NCBI RefSeq assembly: GCF_013408425.1
Contig: NZ_JACBYV010000001.1
Coordinates: 4,588,001-4,652,000 of the forward strand
Direction: 5' to 3'
Length of the DNA: 64,000 nt
From: Pseudomonas flavescens
GTDB taxonomy: Bacteria; Pseudomonadota; Gammaproteobacteria; Pseudomonadales; Pseudomonadaceae
Both the position numbers and the translations under genes were made by a program. Below the pieces are notes generated by a model that was not told where the DNA came from, searched no databases, and saw nothing but the letters and a program-made list of their open reading frames with translations. Position 1 is the stretch's first letter. The number at the start of each line of letters is the position of its first letter. Positions 31,517 through 43,476 of this stretch are shown here, piece after piece.

Positions 31517-32053
31517 TCAAGATTTCAATGCTTCGGCCAGCTTCGCGATTTTGCCGCGAACTGAGCCATCGATAACCAGGTCGCCGGCGCGGATTACGAC
31601 ACCACCAATCAAGGCGGCATCCTCCGCAGCATGCAGGCGCACTTCCCGGCCGAGCCGTGCACTGAGAACCTTGGCGAGTTTGTCTTGCTGTTCATCGCTC
31701 AATGCGAAGGCACTGGTGACATCCACGTCGATCGACTTCTCCTGTTCGGCCTTGTAGAGCTCGAACAGCGAGTAGATTTCCGGCAACAGGGCCAGACGAT
31801 CGTTCTCTGCGACAACGTGGATGAAATTGCGTACCTGGGCGTCGAACTTGTCACCACACACCTCGACGAAGGTGGTGGCCTTGTCTGTACTCGTCAAACG
31901 CGGGGCCTTGAACACGCGCTGCAGGGTGGCGTCTTGCGACACCGCCGCTGCCAGGCCGAGCATGGCTGACCAAGAGGCCAGCTGCTGGTGAGCCTGGGCG
32001 TATTCGAAGGCCGCCTTGGCGTAAGGTCGGGCCAACGTGGTCAGTTCTGCCAT
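31517..32053 (-). CDS. atpH: ATP synthase delta subunit
   Basis: A 178-residue OSCP/delta protein that joins F1 to the peripheral stalk. The N-terminal helical bundle starts [13 protein letters not shown]. The C-terminus has [26 protein letters not shown] sequence (here [10 protein letters not shown]). It is in standard operon order. Confidence 0.97.
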   Translation of the reverse strand: MAELTTLARPYAKAAFEYAQAHQQLASWSAMLGLAAAVSQDATLQRVFKAPRLTSTDKATTFVEVCGDKFDAQVRNFIHVVAENDRLALLPEIYSLFELYKAEQEKSIDVDVTSAFALSDEQQDKLAKVLSARLGREVRLHAAEDAALIGGVVIRAGDLVIDGSVRGKIAKLAEALKS

Positions 32054-32067
32054 GATCGCGCCCTCGC

Positions 32068-32538
32068 TTAAATTTCGGCGGCCAGTTTGGAAACCAGCTC
32101 CGCATGCGCGTTTTGGTCGATAGATGCGCCCAGGATCTTCTCGGCACCGCCAACGGCCAGAGCACCCACTTGGGCACGCAGCGCGTCTTTGATGCTGTTG
32201 ATTTCCTGTTCGATCTCGGCCTGAGCCTGTGCCTTCACGCGATCCGCCTCGACACGAGCCTGTTCACGGGCTTCATCGACGATTTGGGTACCGCGTTTCT
32301 TGGCTTGCTCAATGATCTCAGCAGCCTGTGTCTTGGCTTCGCGCAGTTGTTGACCCGCTTTCTCTTGGGCCAACTCCAGATCACGAGCCGCACGACTGGC
32401 TGCATCCAGACCTTCTGCAATCTTCTTCTGACGTTCTTGCAAAGCCGCAATGACCGGAGGCCACACGAACTTCATGCAGAACAGCACGAAGATAAAGAAG
32501 GCAACGGACTGGCCAATCAGGGTTGCATTAATGTTCAC
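32068..32538 (-). CDS. atpF: ATP synthase b subunit
   Basis: A 156-residue peripheral stalk protein. It has an N-terminal membrane helix ([26 protein letters not shown]) and a long charged coiled coil ([16 protein letters not shown] to [16 protein letters not shown]). It is one copy per gene, used as a dimer. Confidence 0.97.
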   Translation of the reverse strand: MNINATLIGQSVAFFIFVLFCMKFVWPPVIAALQERQKKIAEGLDAASRAARDLELAQEKAGQQLREAKTQAAEIIEQAKKRGTQIVDEAREQARVEADRVKAQAQAEIEQEINSIKDALRAQVGALAVGGAEKILGASIDQNAHAELVSKLAAEI

Positions 32539-32595
32539 GCCAACACCTCGCTCGTTCGTTGTCCATCACACCAATCAGCTCGAAAATTCGAGTGA

Positions 32596-32883
<288 letters not shown>

Positions 32884-33016
32884 TTAAGGTTTTTCTAAGG
32901 GTAAAGCGGTAAAGCAAAATCGTTGCTTCCAGTGCCCTTGCGGGCGATCCAGCCGAAACTGGAATCCATCGAAAACGCCGCGCATCCCGCCAGGGCAGTG
33001 GATGCGCGTCACGCCA

Positions 33017-33910
<894 letters not shown>

Positions 33911-33917
33911 TTAAAAG

Positions 33918-34313
33918 TTATCTCTTCATCAGCAAGGGTGCGAACCAGTTGACCAATTGGGTCAGCAGGAACACGCCGAACAACGCCAGCGCATCCAAAG
34001 GCTTCACACCTGCAAACACCAGCGCAAAAAGCACCGCTGTCAGAACCAGTTTCCCAGCTTCGCCGGCGTAGAACGACCGAACGATGGCCTGGGCTGCCCG
34101 CGCTCCGGAAAACCGGAATGCCTTGTGGGCGAAGTACACATTCGGCAGCAAGGCAATCAGCCCGCCACACAAGCCCGAATATCCGCCGATCGAGCCCCGC
34201 CAGTGCCAGCAGGCAGCGGCAAGAACCAATGCCACGATCAGTTGAGCTACCAGAACAGGAAACACCGGCAGTCGATGGAATGGCAGGCGTTTTGGCGTGC
34301 GTATATCCATCAT
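33918..34313 (-). CDS. atpI: ATP synthase assembly-associated protein I
   Basis: A 131-residue membrane protein, first gene of the atp operon, thought to help assemble the c ring. Conserved parts: GGYSGLCGGLIALLPNVYFAHKAFRF and GVFLLTQLVNWFAPLL. It starts at 34313 or at the adjacent ATG (34310). The longer frame to 34424 has no family similarity at its start. Confidence 0.9.
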   Translation of the reverse strand: MMDIRTPKRLPFHRLPVFPVLVAQLIVALVLAAACWHWRGSIGGYSGLCGGLIALLPNVYFAHKAFRFSGARAAQAIVRSFYAGEAGKLVLTAVLFALVFAGVKPLDALALFGVFLLTQLVNWFAPLLMKR

Positions 34314-34442
34314 TTTTCCCGGTAAATCGTACTCAGACTTCGTTACCAAGCTAATCAATAACTTGGCACATTTTGTGCCGTCGAAATGCGCGCAGAGTAT
34401 AGGGGTGGTTCCCACCCCGTTCAACTGCCCGAAAGTCTTTTC

Positions 34443-34452
34443 GCACTAGTGC
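34443..34452. terminator. Short palindrome between parB and atpI
   Basis: GCACTAGTGC lies within a larger imperfect repeat (TGCCCG ... CGGGCA) between parB and the atp promoter region. It is a possible terminator of parAB, but has no clear T-run. Confidence 0.3.
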
Positions 34453-34468
34453 TGCGCGGGCAATTGTT

Positions 34469-35341
34469 TCAGCGGATGTGGGCTAGGACGCCCTGGAGCT
34501 CATCGAGGGAATTGTAGCGAATGACCAGTTGGCCTTTACCCTTCTGACCGTGCTTGATCTGCACTGGAGAGCCCAGGCGCTCAGCCAGGCGCTGTTCGAG
34601 CCGACTGATATCCGGATCGGTCTTGGTGGCGGCTACGGGCTTCTCCTGGGTGTTCAGCCATTGCCGCACCAGCGCCTCGGTCTGACGGACGGTCAGGCCC
34701 CGTGCGACAACGTGTCGCGCTCCTTCAGTCTGCTGTTCGGCAGGCAGGCCCAGCAGGGCGCGAGCGTGACCCATTTCCAGGTCACCGTGGGAAAGCAGGG
34801 TTTTCACCTCTTCGGGCAGAGCGATCAAGCGCAGCAGGTTGGTGATGGTCACCCGCGACTTGCCGACGGCTTCGGCGACCTGTTGCTGCGTCAGCTGGAA
34901 CTCCTGCTGCAAGCGCTGCAGGGCCATGGCTTCTTCGATCGGGTTGAGGTCTTCACGCTGGATGTTCTCGATCAGCGCCATGGCGATGGCGGCTTCGTCC
35001 GGCAGTTCGCGGACCAGCGCCGGGATGCGGTCCAGGCCGGCCTGCTGAGTGGCCCGCCAGCGACGTTCACCCGCGACGATTTCGTAACGGCCATCACCGA
35101 CCGGACGCACCACGATGGGCTGCATCACGCCGTGGGTCTTGATCGAGTGGGCCAGTTCTTCGAGGGCGGTGGCGTCCATGTCGCGGCGCGGCTGGTACTT
35201 GCCGCGCTGGATCAGATCCAGAGGCAGGTGCTGCAACTCACTGGTATCGGCCTTGACCGCTTCTTCCTCAAGGGCGTCGACGCTGGTGCCCCCCAACAGG
35301 GCGTCCAGGCCTCGTCCCAGCCCACGTTTCTTGGCGGCCAT
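34469..35341 (-). CDS. parB: Chromosome-partitioning protein ParB
   Basis: A 290-residue CTP-dependent DNA clamp that loads at parS and spreads. The N-terminus KKRGLGRGLDALLG contacts ParA. GERRWRA is the CTP-binding motif, ENIQREDLNPIEEA belongs to the same domain, and the helix-turn-helix is LTQQQVAEAVGKSRVTITNLLRLIALP. Two parS sites occur in recF. It is 11 bases downstream of parA. Confidence 0.97.
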   Translation of the reverse strand: MAAKKRGLGRGLDALLGGTSVDALEEEAVKADTSELQHLPLDLIQRGKYQPRRDMDATALEELAHSIKTHGVMQPIVVRPVGDGRYEIVAGERRWRATQQAGLDRIPALVRELPDEAAIAMALIENIQREDLNPIEEAMALQRLQQEFQLTQQQVAEAVGKSRVTITNLLRLIALPEEVKTLLSHGDLEMGHARALLGLPAEQQTEGARHVVARGLTVRQTEALVRQWLNTQEKPVAATKTDPDISRLEQRLAERLGSPVQIKHGQKGKGQLVIRYNSLDELQGVLAHIR

Positions 35342-35352
35342 GCACAGATTCC

Positions 35353-36141
35353 TTATACGGTTGCGGTGTGGGCGTTCGCGCGCTGCCGGCGAACCAGTTC
35401 GCCAGCCAGCGCCAGATAGGCGATCGCACCACGGGATTGCTTGTCGTAGACCAGCGCCGGCATGCCGAAGCTCGGCGCTTCGGCCAGTCGCACGTTACGC
35501 GGGATCACGGTTTGATAGAGCGTCTCGGGGAAATGTTCCTTGAGCTGCGCCGATACATCGTTGGTCAGGCTGATGCGCGGGTCGTACATGGTGCGCAATA
35601 GGCCTTCGATCTTCAGCGACGGATTGAGCAGCTTGCCGATGCGCTGGATGCTGTTGACCAGATCGCTCAGCCCCTCGAGTGCGTAGTACTCGCACTGCAT
35701 GGGGATGATCACTCCATCGGCGGCGACCAGGGCATTGACCGTCAGCATGGACAGCGCCGGTGGGCAGTCGATGAGGATGTAATCGTAATTTTCGCGGATC
35801 GGCGCCAGCGCATAACGCAGGCGGCTTTCCTTCATCTTCATTTCCAGCAGGGACACTTCCGCGGCGGTCAGGTCGCGGTTGGCGGGCAGCAGCTGGTAGC
35901 CACCATGCTCGGAAAACTGCATGGCCTCGACCAGATTGCACTCGCCGACCAGTACGTCGTAGATCGAGTGCTCCAGCGCCTGCTTGTCCACACCGCTGCC
36001 AGTGGTGGCGTTGCCCTGCGGGTCGAGGTCGATGAGCAGCACACGGCGTTTGGTCGCAACCAGGGAAGCCGCCAGGTTGATGCAGGTGGTGGTCTTGCCC
36101 ACCCCGCCTTTCTGGTTGGCGATTGCGAATACTTTAGCCAT
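35353..36141 (-). CDS. parA: Chromosome-partitioning ATPase ParA
   Basis: A 262-residue ParA/Soj ATPase. The deviant Walker A KGGVGKTTTCINLA is at the N-terminus, with DLDPQGNATTGSG and IDCPPALSMLTVNAL. It works with ParB to segregate origins. It lies next to rsmG and mnmG, as usual in Pseudomonas. Confidence 0.98.
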   Translation of the reverse strand: MAKVFAIANQKGGVGKTTTCINLAASLVATKRRVLLIDLDPQGNATTGSGVDKQALEHSIYDVLVGECNLVEAMQFSEHGGYQLLPANRDLTAAEVSLLEMKMKESRLRYALAPIRENYDYILIDCPPALSMLTVNALVAADGVIIPMQCEYYALEGLSDLVNSIQRIGKLLNPSLKIEGLLRTMYDPRISLTNDVSAQLKEHFPETLYQTVIPRNVRLAEAPSFGMPALVYDKQSRGAIAYLALAGELVRRQRANAHTATV

Positions 36142-36154
36142 GTTGCCGTTCCCC

Positions 36155-36799
36155 CTAAACCGAGCGACGCAGTATCAACAGATGGCGCTGACCTTGGCAA
36201 CCGGGAACCTTGAGCACGTGGGTTGCAGTGAGACGGAAGTCCGCTGGCAATGCCTGCAACTCATCGTCCGGATGCACGCCTTTCATTGCCAGCCACTGGG
36301 TCTGGGTATCGCCAAGGTGGCGCGTCCAGTTGGAAAAATCCTCCAGAGAGCTGAAAGCCCGTGAACAGATACCGCCGAACGGCCGCTCAGGCGTGAAGCC
36401 TTCCACACGGCTGTGGATAACTTCCAGGTTGGCCAGCTTCAGCTCGAGTTTCACCTGGGTCAGGAAGCGGGTTTTCTTGCCGTTGGAATCGAGCAGTGTG
36501 AAGCGCCGCTCCGGAAACAGGATAGCCAGCGGAATACCCGGCATGCCGCCGCCACTGCCGACATCCAGCCAGTTATCCCCAGCCTCCGCGACGAAGGGCA
36601 CCACGCTGAGGCTGTCGAGCAGATGACGCGAGACCATCTCGTCGGGGTCGCGTACAGCGGTCAGGTTGTAGGCCTTGTTCCACTTGATCAGCAAGGCCAG
36701 GTAGGCGAGCAATTGCTGGTGTTGCTGCTCGGACAGGGTGACACCCAGTTCGAGGGCGCCTTGTTGCAATTCTTCGGCGTGGCGAGAGGTCACGGACAT
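36155..36799 (-). CDS. rsmG: 16S rRNA m7G527 methyltransferase
   Basis: A 214-residue enzyme (formerly GidB). SAM motif: [15 protein letters not shown], then [17 protein letters not shown]. The start overlaps the mnmG stop by one base (TGATG). An exact DnaA-box 9-mer lies within the gene at 36412. Confidence 0.97.
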   Translation of the reverse strand: MSVTSRHAEELQQGALELGVTLSEQQHQQLLAYLALLIKWNKAYNLTAVRDPDEMVSRHLLDSLSVVPFVAEAGDNWLDVGSGGGMPGIPLAILFPERRFTLLDSNGKKTRFLTQVKLELKLANLEVIHSRVEGFTPERPFGGICSRAFSSLEDFSNWTRHLGDTQTQWLAMKGVHPDDELQALPADFRLTATHVLKVPGCQGQRHLLILRRSV

Positions 36800-38694
36800 C
36801 AGGCGGTCTGCTCCATCTGGCGAGCGGCGCCACGTTTCTTCAGGTGGATCAGCAACAGGGAGATCGCGGCCGGGGTGACACCCGGAATCCGCGATGCCTG
36901 GCCCAGGGTCTGTGGTCGGGCATTGCCGAGCTTGTGCTGGATTTCCTTGGACAGACCGGAAATCGTTGCGTAGTCGATATCCACAGGCAGCGCGGTTTCT
37001 TCACTGGCGCGCAAGCGAGCGATCTCGTCCTGCTGACGCTCGATGTAACCCGCGTACTTGGTCTTGATCTCGACCTGCTCGGCGACCTGCGGATCCTCGG
37101 CGCCTTCACCGGTCACCTGGACCAGGCCGGCGTAGTCGATCTCCGGGCGCGCCAACAGGTTGAGCAGGTTGTACTCGTGGGTCAGCGGCGTGCCGAAACG
37201 CTCGACGAGCGCATCGCCCTGAGGCGTGTTCGGGCGCACCCAGGTACCTTTCAGGCGCTGCTCTTCACGGAAGATACCTTCACGCTTGGCCTCGAAGGCT
37301 GCCCAACGATCGTCGTCGACCAGGCCGAGCTCGCGACCTTTTTCGGTCAGGCGCAGATCGGCGTTGTCTTCGCGCAGGATCAGCCGGTACTCGGCCCGCG
37401 AGGTGAACATGCGGTAAGGCTCCTGGGTACCCAGGGTGATCAGGTCGTCGACCAGCACGCCGATGTAGGCCTCATCGCGACGCGGGCACCAGCTGTCCTT
37501 GCCCTGGGCACGCAACGCGGCATTGGCACCGGCCAGCAGGCCCTGTGCACCGGCTTCTTCGTAGCCGGTGGTGCCGTTGATCTGACCGGCGAAGAACAGC
37601 CCGCCGATGACCTTGGTCTCCAGGCTGTACTTCAGGTCGCGCGGGTCGAAGTAGTCGTACTCGATGGCGTAGCCCGGACGCACGATGTGGGCATTCTCCA
37701 TCCCGCGGATGCTTTGCACGATCTGCAACTGCACGTCGAACGGCAGCGAGGTGGAGATTCCGTTGGGGTACAGCTCATGGGTGGTCAGGCCTTCCGGCTC
37801 GATGAACACCTGGTGACTGTCCTTGTCGGCGAAGCGATGGATCTTGTCCTCGATGGACGGGCAGTAACGCGGCCCGACACCCTCGATGACCCCGGAATAC
37901 ATCGGCGAACGGTCGAGGTTGGCAGCGATGATTTCGTGGGTACGCGCATTGGTGTGAGTGATCCAGCAGCTCACCTGGCGAGGATGCTGTTCCTTGCTGC
38001 CCATGAACGACATCACCGGAATCGGCGTATCGCCTGGCTGCTCGGTCATCGCCGAGAAGTCCACCGAGCGACCATCGATGCGTGGTGGCGTACCGGTTTT
38101 CAGGCGACCGACGCGCAGCGGCAGTTCACGCATGCGTTTGGCGAGGGCATTCGAGGGCGGATCACCGGCGCGGCCGCCGGAATAGTTCTGCAGGCCGATG
38201 TGGATAAGTCCACCGAGAAAGGTCCCGGTGGTCAGCACCACGGAATCGGCGAAGAAACGCAGGCCCATCTGAGTGACCACGCCCTTGACTTCGTCCTGCT
38301 CGACGATCAGGTCGTCCGCAGCCTGCTGGAAGATCCACAGGTTGGGCTGGTTTTCCAGGATCTCGCGTACCGCTGCCTTGTACAGGATACGGTCAGCCTG
38401 AGCACGGGTCGCACGTACTGCCGGGCCCTTGCGGCTGTTGAGTACGCGGAACTGGATGCCACCCTTGTCGGTGGCGATCGCCATGGCACCACCCAGGGCG
38501 TCGATTTCCTTGACCAGATGGCTTTTGCCGATCCCGCCGATGGCCGGGTTGCAGCTCATCTGCCCGAGGGTTTCCACGTTGTGGGTCAGCAGAAGGGTTT
38601 TTACACCCATGCGCGCCGCTGCAAGCGCAGCCTCGGTACCGGCATGGCCGCCGCCGATGACGATCACCTGAAAACGGGAAGGGAAATCCACCAC
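36799..38694 (-). CDS. mnmG: tRNA uridine-5-carboxymethylaminomethyl synthesis enzyme MnmG
   Basis: A 631-residue FAD enzyme (formerly GidA) that, with MnmE, modifies U34 of certain tRNAs. It has [35 protein letters not shown] and [14 protein letters not shown]. It starts with GTG at 38694 (GTG-GTG, giving MVDFPSRF), with GAGGTG upstream, matching the Pseudomonas protein start. Confidence 0.97.
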   Translation of the reverse strand: MVDFPSRFQVIVIGGGHAGTEAALAAARMGVKTLLLTHNVETLGQMSCNPAIGGIGKSHLVKEIDALGGAMAIATDKGGIQFRVLNSRKGPAVRATRAQADRILYKAAVREILENQPNLWIFQQAADDLIVEQDEVKGVVTQMGLRFFADSVVLTTGTFLGGLIHIGLQNYSGGRAGDPPSNALAKRMRELPLRVGRLKTGTPPRIDGRSVDFSAMTEQPGDTPIPVMSFMGSKEQHPRQVSCWITHTNARTHEIIAANLDRSPMYSGVIEGVGPRYCPSIEDKIHRFADKDSHQVFIEPEGLTTHELYPNGISTSLPFDVQLQIVQSIRGMENAHIVRPGYAIEYDYFDPRDLKYSLETKVIGGLFFAGQINGTTGYEEAGAQGLLAGANAALRAQGKDSWCPRRDEAYIGVLVDDLITLGTQEPYRMFTSRAEYRLILREDNADLRLTEKGRELGLVDDDRWAAFEAKREGIFREEQRLKGTWVRPNTPQGDALVERFGTPLTHEYNLLNLLARPEIDYAGLVQVTGEGAEDPQVAEQVEIKTKYAGYIERQQDEIARLRASEETALPVDIDYATISGLSKEIQHKLGNARPQTLGQASRIPGVTPAAISLLLIHLKKRGAARQMEQTA

Positions 38695-39503
38695 GCACCT
38701 CGTGCCTGTTGAGTAAGGGAGCTTTTTGGTTTGAAAGCGAGAAAGGGCGGCAAGTATAGGGACTTAGGCAGGTTGAAAGAAGCCTTTTGCACAAAAAATA
38801 GCCAATCGGGTGTCAGGGAAATCGTCCGATGTCCCGATGCGCTTCACCTTGTCCGCTCATCGCTCCTGCAGGTCAGATGGTCTGGAGGTAAATAAAAGAA
38901 AAAAGAATGATTTTTTTAAAAGGCTTGTTTTTATGTTTATAAATGGTGGCGGGCATTTCTGTGGATACATTGCTACAGGCCTTTAACCACGTGATGTACA
39001 GCGATGTATGAAAGCGGGATTAACCTGGGCTGAGGGTGTTAGGTAGCGGTTATCAGCCTGTGTGTAAAACGGGTACTTATGCACAGGGTGGGTTATCCCT
39101 AGCTTTGTCACCGGGTTATGGGCATAGCTCAGTGGCGGTTTTCCACAGGGTTTATTTGGGCTGTTGAAATCCTCGATAGGCAGGTAATGAGCTACGAGAC
39201 AGGGTGCGGCTGGCAGGTCCTGGTCAGAATGCGGGGCCTGCAAGTGAGAGAAATTGCAGACAGGGGAGAGGCTTTTGTATGAGGGAGATGGCTGGCTGAA
39301 TGGAGCAAGCCGCAACCTGTAGGAACCCCCTTGTGGGCGATGAGATGGCGTGATGCTGCAAAATTTGGCAGGACTGCCATTCACCGCGGCGGTCGGCCGA
39401 CAGGGCGTGCGGAACGCCTGTGGCCCCTGGGGATAAGTGCAGATCGGTCAGCAGGCGGGAGAGCAAGCAGGGCTTTGCGCGAAGCTACAGAGCCCCGACA
39501 TGT
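38695..39503. other. Origin-like intergenic region between mnmG and mnmE
   Basis: About 810 bases without a gene. An AT-rich block (38889-38945) is followed by DnaA-box-like sites: an exact TTATGCACA at 39077-39085 and single-mismatch sites at 38960 (TGTGGATAC), 39059 (TGTGTGTAA), 39139 (TTTTCCACA) and 39428 (TGGGGATAA). The AT block and first box align with those of oriC. It lies where E. coli has oriC, just upstream of mnmG (gidA). The mnmG promoter must also lie here. Confidence 0.6.
39317..39343. repeat. REP-like fragment
   Basis: TGTAGGAACCCCCTTGTGGG followed by CGATGAG resembles the start of common Pseudomonas REP elements. It is a single degenerate copy. Confidence 0.35.
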
Positions 39504-40871
39504 TCATTTACCGATGCAGAAGCTCGAAAAGATGCGCCCCAGCAGATCGTCCGAGCTGAAGGCACCGGTGATCTCACCGAGCGCCTGCTGAGCCTGCCGC
39601 AGGTCCTCGGCGAGCAGTTCCCCGGCGCCTGCGAGCGTCAGTTGGGCGTGGCCGTGGTCGAGGTGGCTCTGTGCCTGGTGCAAGGCATCGAGGTGGCGGC
39701 GGCGCGCGCTGAAGCCGCTTTCAGCGGTCTGCTGGAAGCCCATGCAGGCTTTCAGGTGTTCACGCAGCAGGTCCAGGCCTTCGCTGGATTTGGCCGATAG
39801 CACCAGCGTGGCATGGCCATCGTCGCTGAGTTGCAGGCCGACAGGTTCGGCGGAAAGGTCTGCCTTGTTGCGGATCAGGGTGACACGAGCAGGGTCCGGG
39901 CGCCGCTCGAGAAACTCCGGCCACAGCGCGAAGGGATCATTGGCCTCGGGTGCAGTGGAATCGACCACCAGCAGCACGCGGTCCGCTTCGCCGATTGCCT
40001 TCAGCGCACGCTCCACGCCAATGCGCTCGACCTGATCGTCGGTATCGCGCAGCCCTGCGGTATCCACCACATGCAGTGGCATGCCATCGATGTGGATATG
40101 TTCGCGCAGCACATCCCGGGTGGTACCGGCGATGTCGGTGACGATGGCGGCTTCGCGCCCGGCCAGCGCATTGAGCAGGCTGGATTTTCCGGCATTCGGC
40201 CGGCCGGCGATCACCACGTTCATGCCATCGCGCAACAATGCGCCCTGGCCCGCCTCACGCAACACTGTGGATAACTGTGTGCGTACAGCTTCGAGCAGGC
40301 TCAGTACGTGGCCATCGGCCAGAAAGTCGATTTCCTCTTCTGGGAAGTCGATGGCGGCTTCGACGTAGATACGCAGGCTGATCAGTCGCTCAGTCAGCTC
40401 ATGCACTCGACGGGAGAATTCGCCTTGCAACGAGCGCACGGCATTGCGCGCCGCCTGGGCGGAACTGGCTTCGATCAGGTCGGCGATCGCTTCCGCCTGA
40501 GCCAGGTCGAGCTTGTCATTGAGGAATGCCCGTTCGCTGAACTCACCAGGGCGGGCCTGGCGTGCGCCCAGTTCCATGCTGCGTTGCAGCAGCATGTCCA
40601 GAACCACGGGACCGCCATGGCCCTGGAGCTCGAGCACGTCCTCCCCGGTAAAGGAGTTGGGTCCGGGGAAGAACAGCAGCAGGCCTTCGTCGATCACCTC
40701 GCCGGAATCGTCATGCCAGGCACCGTAGTGCGCATGCCGTGGTGTCGGCTCGATACCGCTCAGGGTAATGGCGATCATCCGTGCACGGGGCCCGGAGACT
40801 CGCACGATGCCCACACCGCCACGACCCTGGGCAGTGGCGACGGCGGCGATGGTTTCACGGGATGTGGACAT
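39504..40871 (-). CDS. mnmE: tRNA modification GTPase MnmE
   Basis: A 455-residue GTPase (TrmE) and partner of MnmG. I start at [20 protein letters not shown] (40871), the family N-terminus; the frame to 40907 extends too far. P-loop: [14 protein letters not shown], then DIAGTTRD and DTAGLR. The C-terminal FCIGK with its cysteine is conserved. An exact DnaA-box 9-mer lies in it at 40266. Confidence 0.97.
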   Translation of the reverse strand: MSTSRETIAAVATAQGRGGVGIVRVSGPRARMIAITLSGIEPTPRHAHYGAWHDDSGEVIDEGLLLFFPGPNSFTGEDVLELQGHGGPVVLDMLLQRSMELGARQARPGEFSERAFLNDKLDLAQAEAIADLIEASSAQAARNAVRSLQGEFSRRVHELTERLISLRIYVEAAIDFPEEEIDFLADGHVLSLLEAVRTQLSTVLREAGQGALLRDGMNVVIAGRPNAGKSSLLNALAGREAAIVTDIAGTTRDVLREHIHIDGMPLHVVDTAGLRDTDDQVERIGVERALKAIGEADRVLLVVDSTAPEANDPFALWPEFLERRPDPARVTLIRNKADLSAEPVGLQLSDDGHATLVLSAKSSEGLDLLREHLKACMGFQQTAESGFSARRRHLDALHQAQSHLDHGHAQLTLAGAGELLAEDLRQAQQALGEITGAFSSDDLLGRIFSSFCIGK

Positions 40872-40897
40872 AAAACTCTCCAAACGCTGGATAGCAA

Positions 40898-40918
40898 AAC
40901 GCCCCACGAGGGGGCGTT
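40898..40918 (-). terminator. Intrinsic terminator of yidC
   Basis: AACGCCCC-acgag-GGGGCGTT is an 8-bp stem. On the minus strand it ends GGGGCGTTTTGC, with a short T-run, between yidC and mnmE. Confidence 0.75.
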
Positions 40919-40944
40919 CTGTGTAGCCGGCGAAGCTTAGTAGA

Positions 40945-42684
40945 TCAGGCTGCGGAAGCCTTGGTCTGCGCTTCGATCTTGCGGGTAATGTACCACTGCT
41001 GGGCGATGGACAGGACGTTGTTGACCACCCAGTACAGCACCAGACCAGCCGGGAACCACAGGAAGAAGAAGGTGAAAATGATCGGCATCATTTTCATCAC
41101 ACGAGCCTGCATGGGGTCCGGCGGCGTCGGGTTCAACTGCTGCTGGATGAACATGGTAGCGCCCATGATGATCGGCAGGATGAAGAACGGGTCCTTGATC
41201 GACAGGTCGGTGATCCACAGGATCCACGGTGCCTGACGCATCTCGACGGATTCCAGCAGGGTCCAGTACAGGGCCAGGAACACCGGCATCTGCACGAGGA
41301 TCGGCAAGCAGCCGCCCAGCGGGTTGATCTTCTCTTTCTTGTACAGCTCCATCATCGCCTGGGACATCTTCTGGCGATCGTCACCGAACTGTTCCTTCAG
41401 CGCCTGCAGGCGCGGCGAGACGGCACGCATGCGCGCCATGGAACGGTAGCTGGCGGCCGACAGCGGGAAGAAGGCCAGCTTGATGATCAGCGTCAGCACG
41501 ATGATCGAGAAGCCCCAGTTGCCGAGCAGGTTGTGGATATGTTCCAGCAACCAGAAGATCGGTTCGGCAAGGAACCACAGGATGCCGTAGTCGACGGTCT
41601 TGTCCAGGCCCGGCGACAGCGCCGCGAGATCCTTCTGGATCTTCGGACCGGCATACAGGGTGGTGCTGGCCTGGGCTTCGGCGCCGGCAGGGATGTTCAG
41701 AGCCGGGCCGGTGTAGCCGATGATGTAGTTACCCTGGCTGTCCTTGCGGGTCTGCACCAAGTTGGTATCGTCTTTCGAAGGAATCCACGCGGTCACGAAA
41801 TAGTGCTGCAACCAGGCAACCCAGCCGCCCTGCACGGTTTCCTTGAGGCCTTGCTTGTCGATGTCTTTCATCGACACCTTGGTGTACGGCTTCTCGGCGG
41901 TCCACAGCGCTGCACCCAGATAGGTGGCAGTGCCGGTGGCGGTGCTGGAAGACGGGTCACCGCTGTTGTCACGCTTGAGCTGGGCGAACAGGTTACCGGT
42001 CCACGGTGTGGCACTCTGGTTGTTGATCAGGTAGGTCACGCCGATCTGATAACCATTGCCACTGATGCAGCCAGCTTTCTTCTGCTCCACTTCCTTGGCC
42101 GAGCAACTGGTATCGAGGCCACGGTTGAAGGTGAAACGCTTGATGTAGTTGACGCCGGCTTCGCTGAAGCTCAGGTCGACGACCAGTTGGTCCTGACCAT
42201 CAGCCAGTTGATAGACGCGCTGCTCGCTGTTGTACAGCGGGCGACCATTGGCGCGGGCGTCAGGGCCGTTTGCACCGGTCAGGCCGCTTTGCGCCAGGTA
42301 CAGGTGCTCGCTGCCATTGTCGAACAGCTGGAACGGAACATCGGGACGGTCCTGACGACGCGGGTAGTGGGGCAGTTGCAGGCGCACCACATCACCACCG
42401 CGTGGATCGATGGCCAGATCCAGAACGTCGGTTTTAACCTGGATCAGCTCATCGCTGACAGCGACGGCCTCCACCGGGCTTGGATCGGTGCCTTCGGCGT
42501 TTGCCGTCGGGACATCGTCATTGCTGGCAACGGAGGCGGTTTCCGGCAAGCCTGGGGTGGCCTTGCCGGTGGAAGCTGTCTGATTCGGCAGAGCGGCCTG
42601 GCCGTAGTCCTGGTTCCATTGGAGAACCATCATGTAGGACACGACTGCCAGGGCGACGATCAGGATCGAGCGTTTGATATCCAT
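40945..42684 (-). CDS. yidC: Membrane protein insertase YidC
   Basis: A 579-residue inner-membrane insertase. The N-terminal helix is [19 protein letters not shown] long periplasmic beta domain spans about 60-350. The conserved core helices contain [24 protein letters not shown] sequence (here [16 protein letters not shown]), [20 protein letters not shown] and a final [20 protein letters not shown]. It is three bases downstream of yidD. Confidence 0.97.
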   Translation of the reverse strand: MDIKRSILIVALAVVSYMMVLQWNQDYGQAALPNQTASTGKATPGLPETASVASNDDVPTANAEGTDPSPVEAVAVSDELIQVKTDVLDLAIDPRGGDVVRLQLPHYPRRQDRPDVPFQLFDNGSEHLYLAQSGLTGANGPDARANGRPLYNSEQRVYQLADGQDQLVVDLSFSEAGVNYIKRFTFNRGLDTSCSAKEVEQKKAGCISGNGYQIGVTYLINNQSATPWTGNLFAQLKRDNSGDPSSSTATGTATYLGAALWTAEKPYTKVSMKDIDKQGLKETVQGGWVAWLQHYFVTAWIPSKDDTNLVQTRKDSQGNYIIGYTGPALNIPAGAEAQASTTLYAGPKIQKDLAALSPGLDKTVDYGILWFLAEPIFWLLEHIHNLLGNWGFSIIVLTLIIKLAFFPLSAASYRSMARMRAVSPRLQALKEQFGDDRQKMSQAMMELYKKEKINPLGGCLPILVQMPVFLALYWTLLESVEMRQAPWILWITDLSIKDPFFILPIIMGATMFIQQQLNPTPPDPMQARVMKMMPIIFTFFFLWFPAGLVLYWVVNNVLSIAQQWYITRKIEAQTKASAA

Positions 42685-42686
42685 GA

Positions 42687-42932
42687 TTATTCGGCCATCG
42701 AAGAGGATCGGGAGTGTTTCGCGAGGGGCACCGGATCGTAGCCTCCGGGATGCCAGGGGTGACAGCGTCCCAGACGACGAACGGTCAGCCAGCCACCACG
42801 CAGGACGCCATGGGTTTCGATGGCTTCAAGCGCGTAGCAGGAACAAGAGGGGTAGAAACGACAATGACTGGCCATCAATGGACTGATGGCGTACTGGTAA
42901 AACCGGATTGGAGCTTGGACCAGTTTACGCAT
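42687..42932 (-). CDS. yidD: Membrane protein insertion efficiency factor YidD
   Basis: An 81-residue protein. It has [34 protein letters not shown] (landmark) with the conserved cysteines, and [13 protein letters not shown]. It aids YidC-dependent insertion. Its start overlaps the end of rnpA by eight bases, the usual arrangement. Confidence 0.96.
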   Translation of the reverse strand: MRKLVQAPIRFYQYAISPLMASHCRFYPSCSCYALEAIETHGVLRGGWLTVRRLGRCHPWHPGGYDPVPLAKHSRSSSMAE

Positions 42933-43329
42933 GGGGATTGTCGTTCACCCCGGTCTGGGCATCGGGCTGTTGGGCAGGCTTGCTGCGGGCGAGGCGTTTC
43001 CACAGCTTGCCGAACTGTTGAGCCAGTTCGGCGTTCTGCAGATCACCAAGGCCTTTACGCGCGACCACCACGATGTCCCAGCCCACCAGGTTGTCTTGGT
43101 TGAGGCGGAACGATTCGCGGATCTGGCGTTTCAGGCGGTTGCGCTCAACGGAGAGCTTGACGCTCTTCTTGCCGATCACCAGACCTAGGCGTGAATGATC
43201 AAGCTCATTGTTGCGCGCAAGCAGCAGGACACTCTTGCCCGGCGCTTTGCCACTGGGAGAGTCGAAGACTGCCTTGAATTGCCGGGGAGTTAGCAGGCGC
43301 TTCTCCCGGCCGAAGCCTCGACTCACCAC
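42925..43329 (-). CDS. rnpA: Ribonuclease P protein component
   Basis: A 134-residue protein subunit of RNase P, which matures tRNA 5' ends. It has [15 protein letters not shown] and the RNR signature [15 protein letters not shown]. It starts with GTG (GTG-GTG-AGT). It lies between rpmH and yidD, the standard place. Confidence 0.97.
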   Translation of the reverse strand: MVSRGFGREKRLLTPRQFKAVFDSPSGKAPGKSVLLLARNNELDHSRLGLVIGKKSVKLSVERNRLKRQIRESFRLNQDNLVGWDIVVVARKGLGDLQNAELAQQFGKLWKRLARSKPAQQPDAQTGVNDNPHA

Positions 43330-43341
43330 AAGACTGGAAAA

Positions 43342-43476
43342 TCAGACTGCGAGACGAGCACGGCCCTTGGCGCGACGACGCGACAGGACGGCACGGCCGT
43401 TCTTGGTAGCCATGCGAGCACGGAAACCGTGGGTACGAGCGCGTTTGATGGTGCTGGGTTGGAAAGTGCGTTTCAT
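43342..43476 (-). CDS. rpmH: Ribosomal protein L34
   Basis: A 44-residue basic protein ([20 protein letters not shown], then [24 protein letters not shown]). The sequence is complete and typical. It marks the left border of oriC. Confidence 0.98.
   Translation of the reverse strand: MKRTFQPSTIKRARTHGFRARMATKNGRAVLSRRRAKGRARLAV

Noticed and set aside
36844..38712. 622-codon frame opposite mnmG
   Set aside because: Antisense shadow; mnmG is certain on the other strand.
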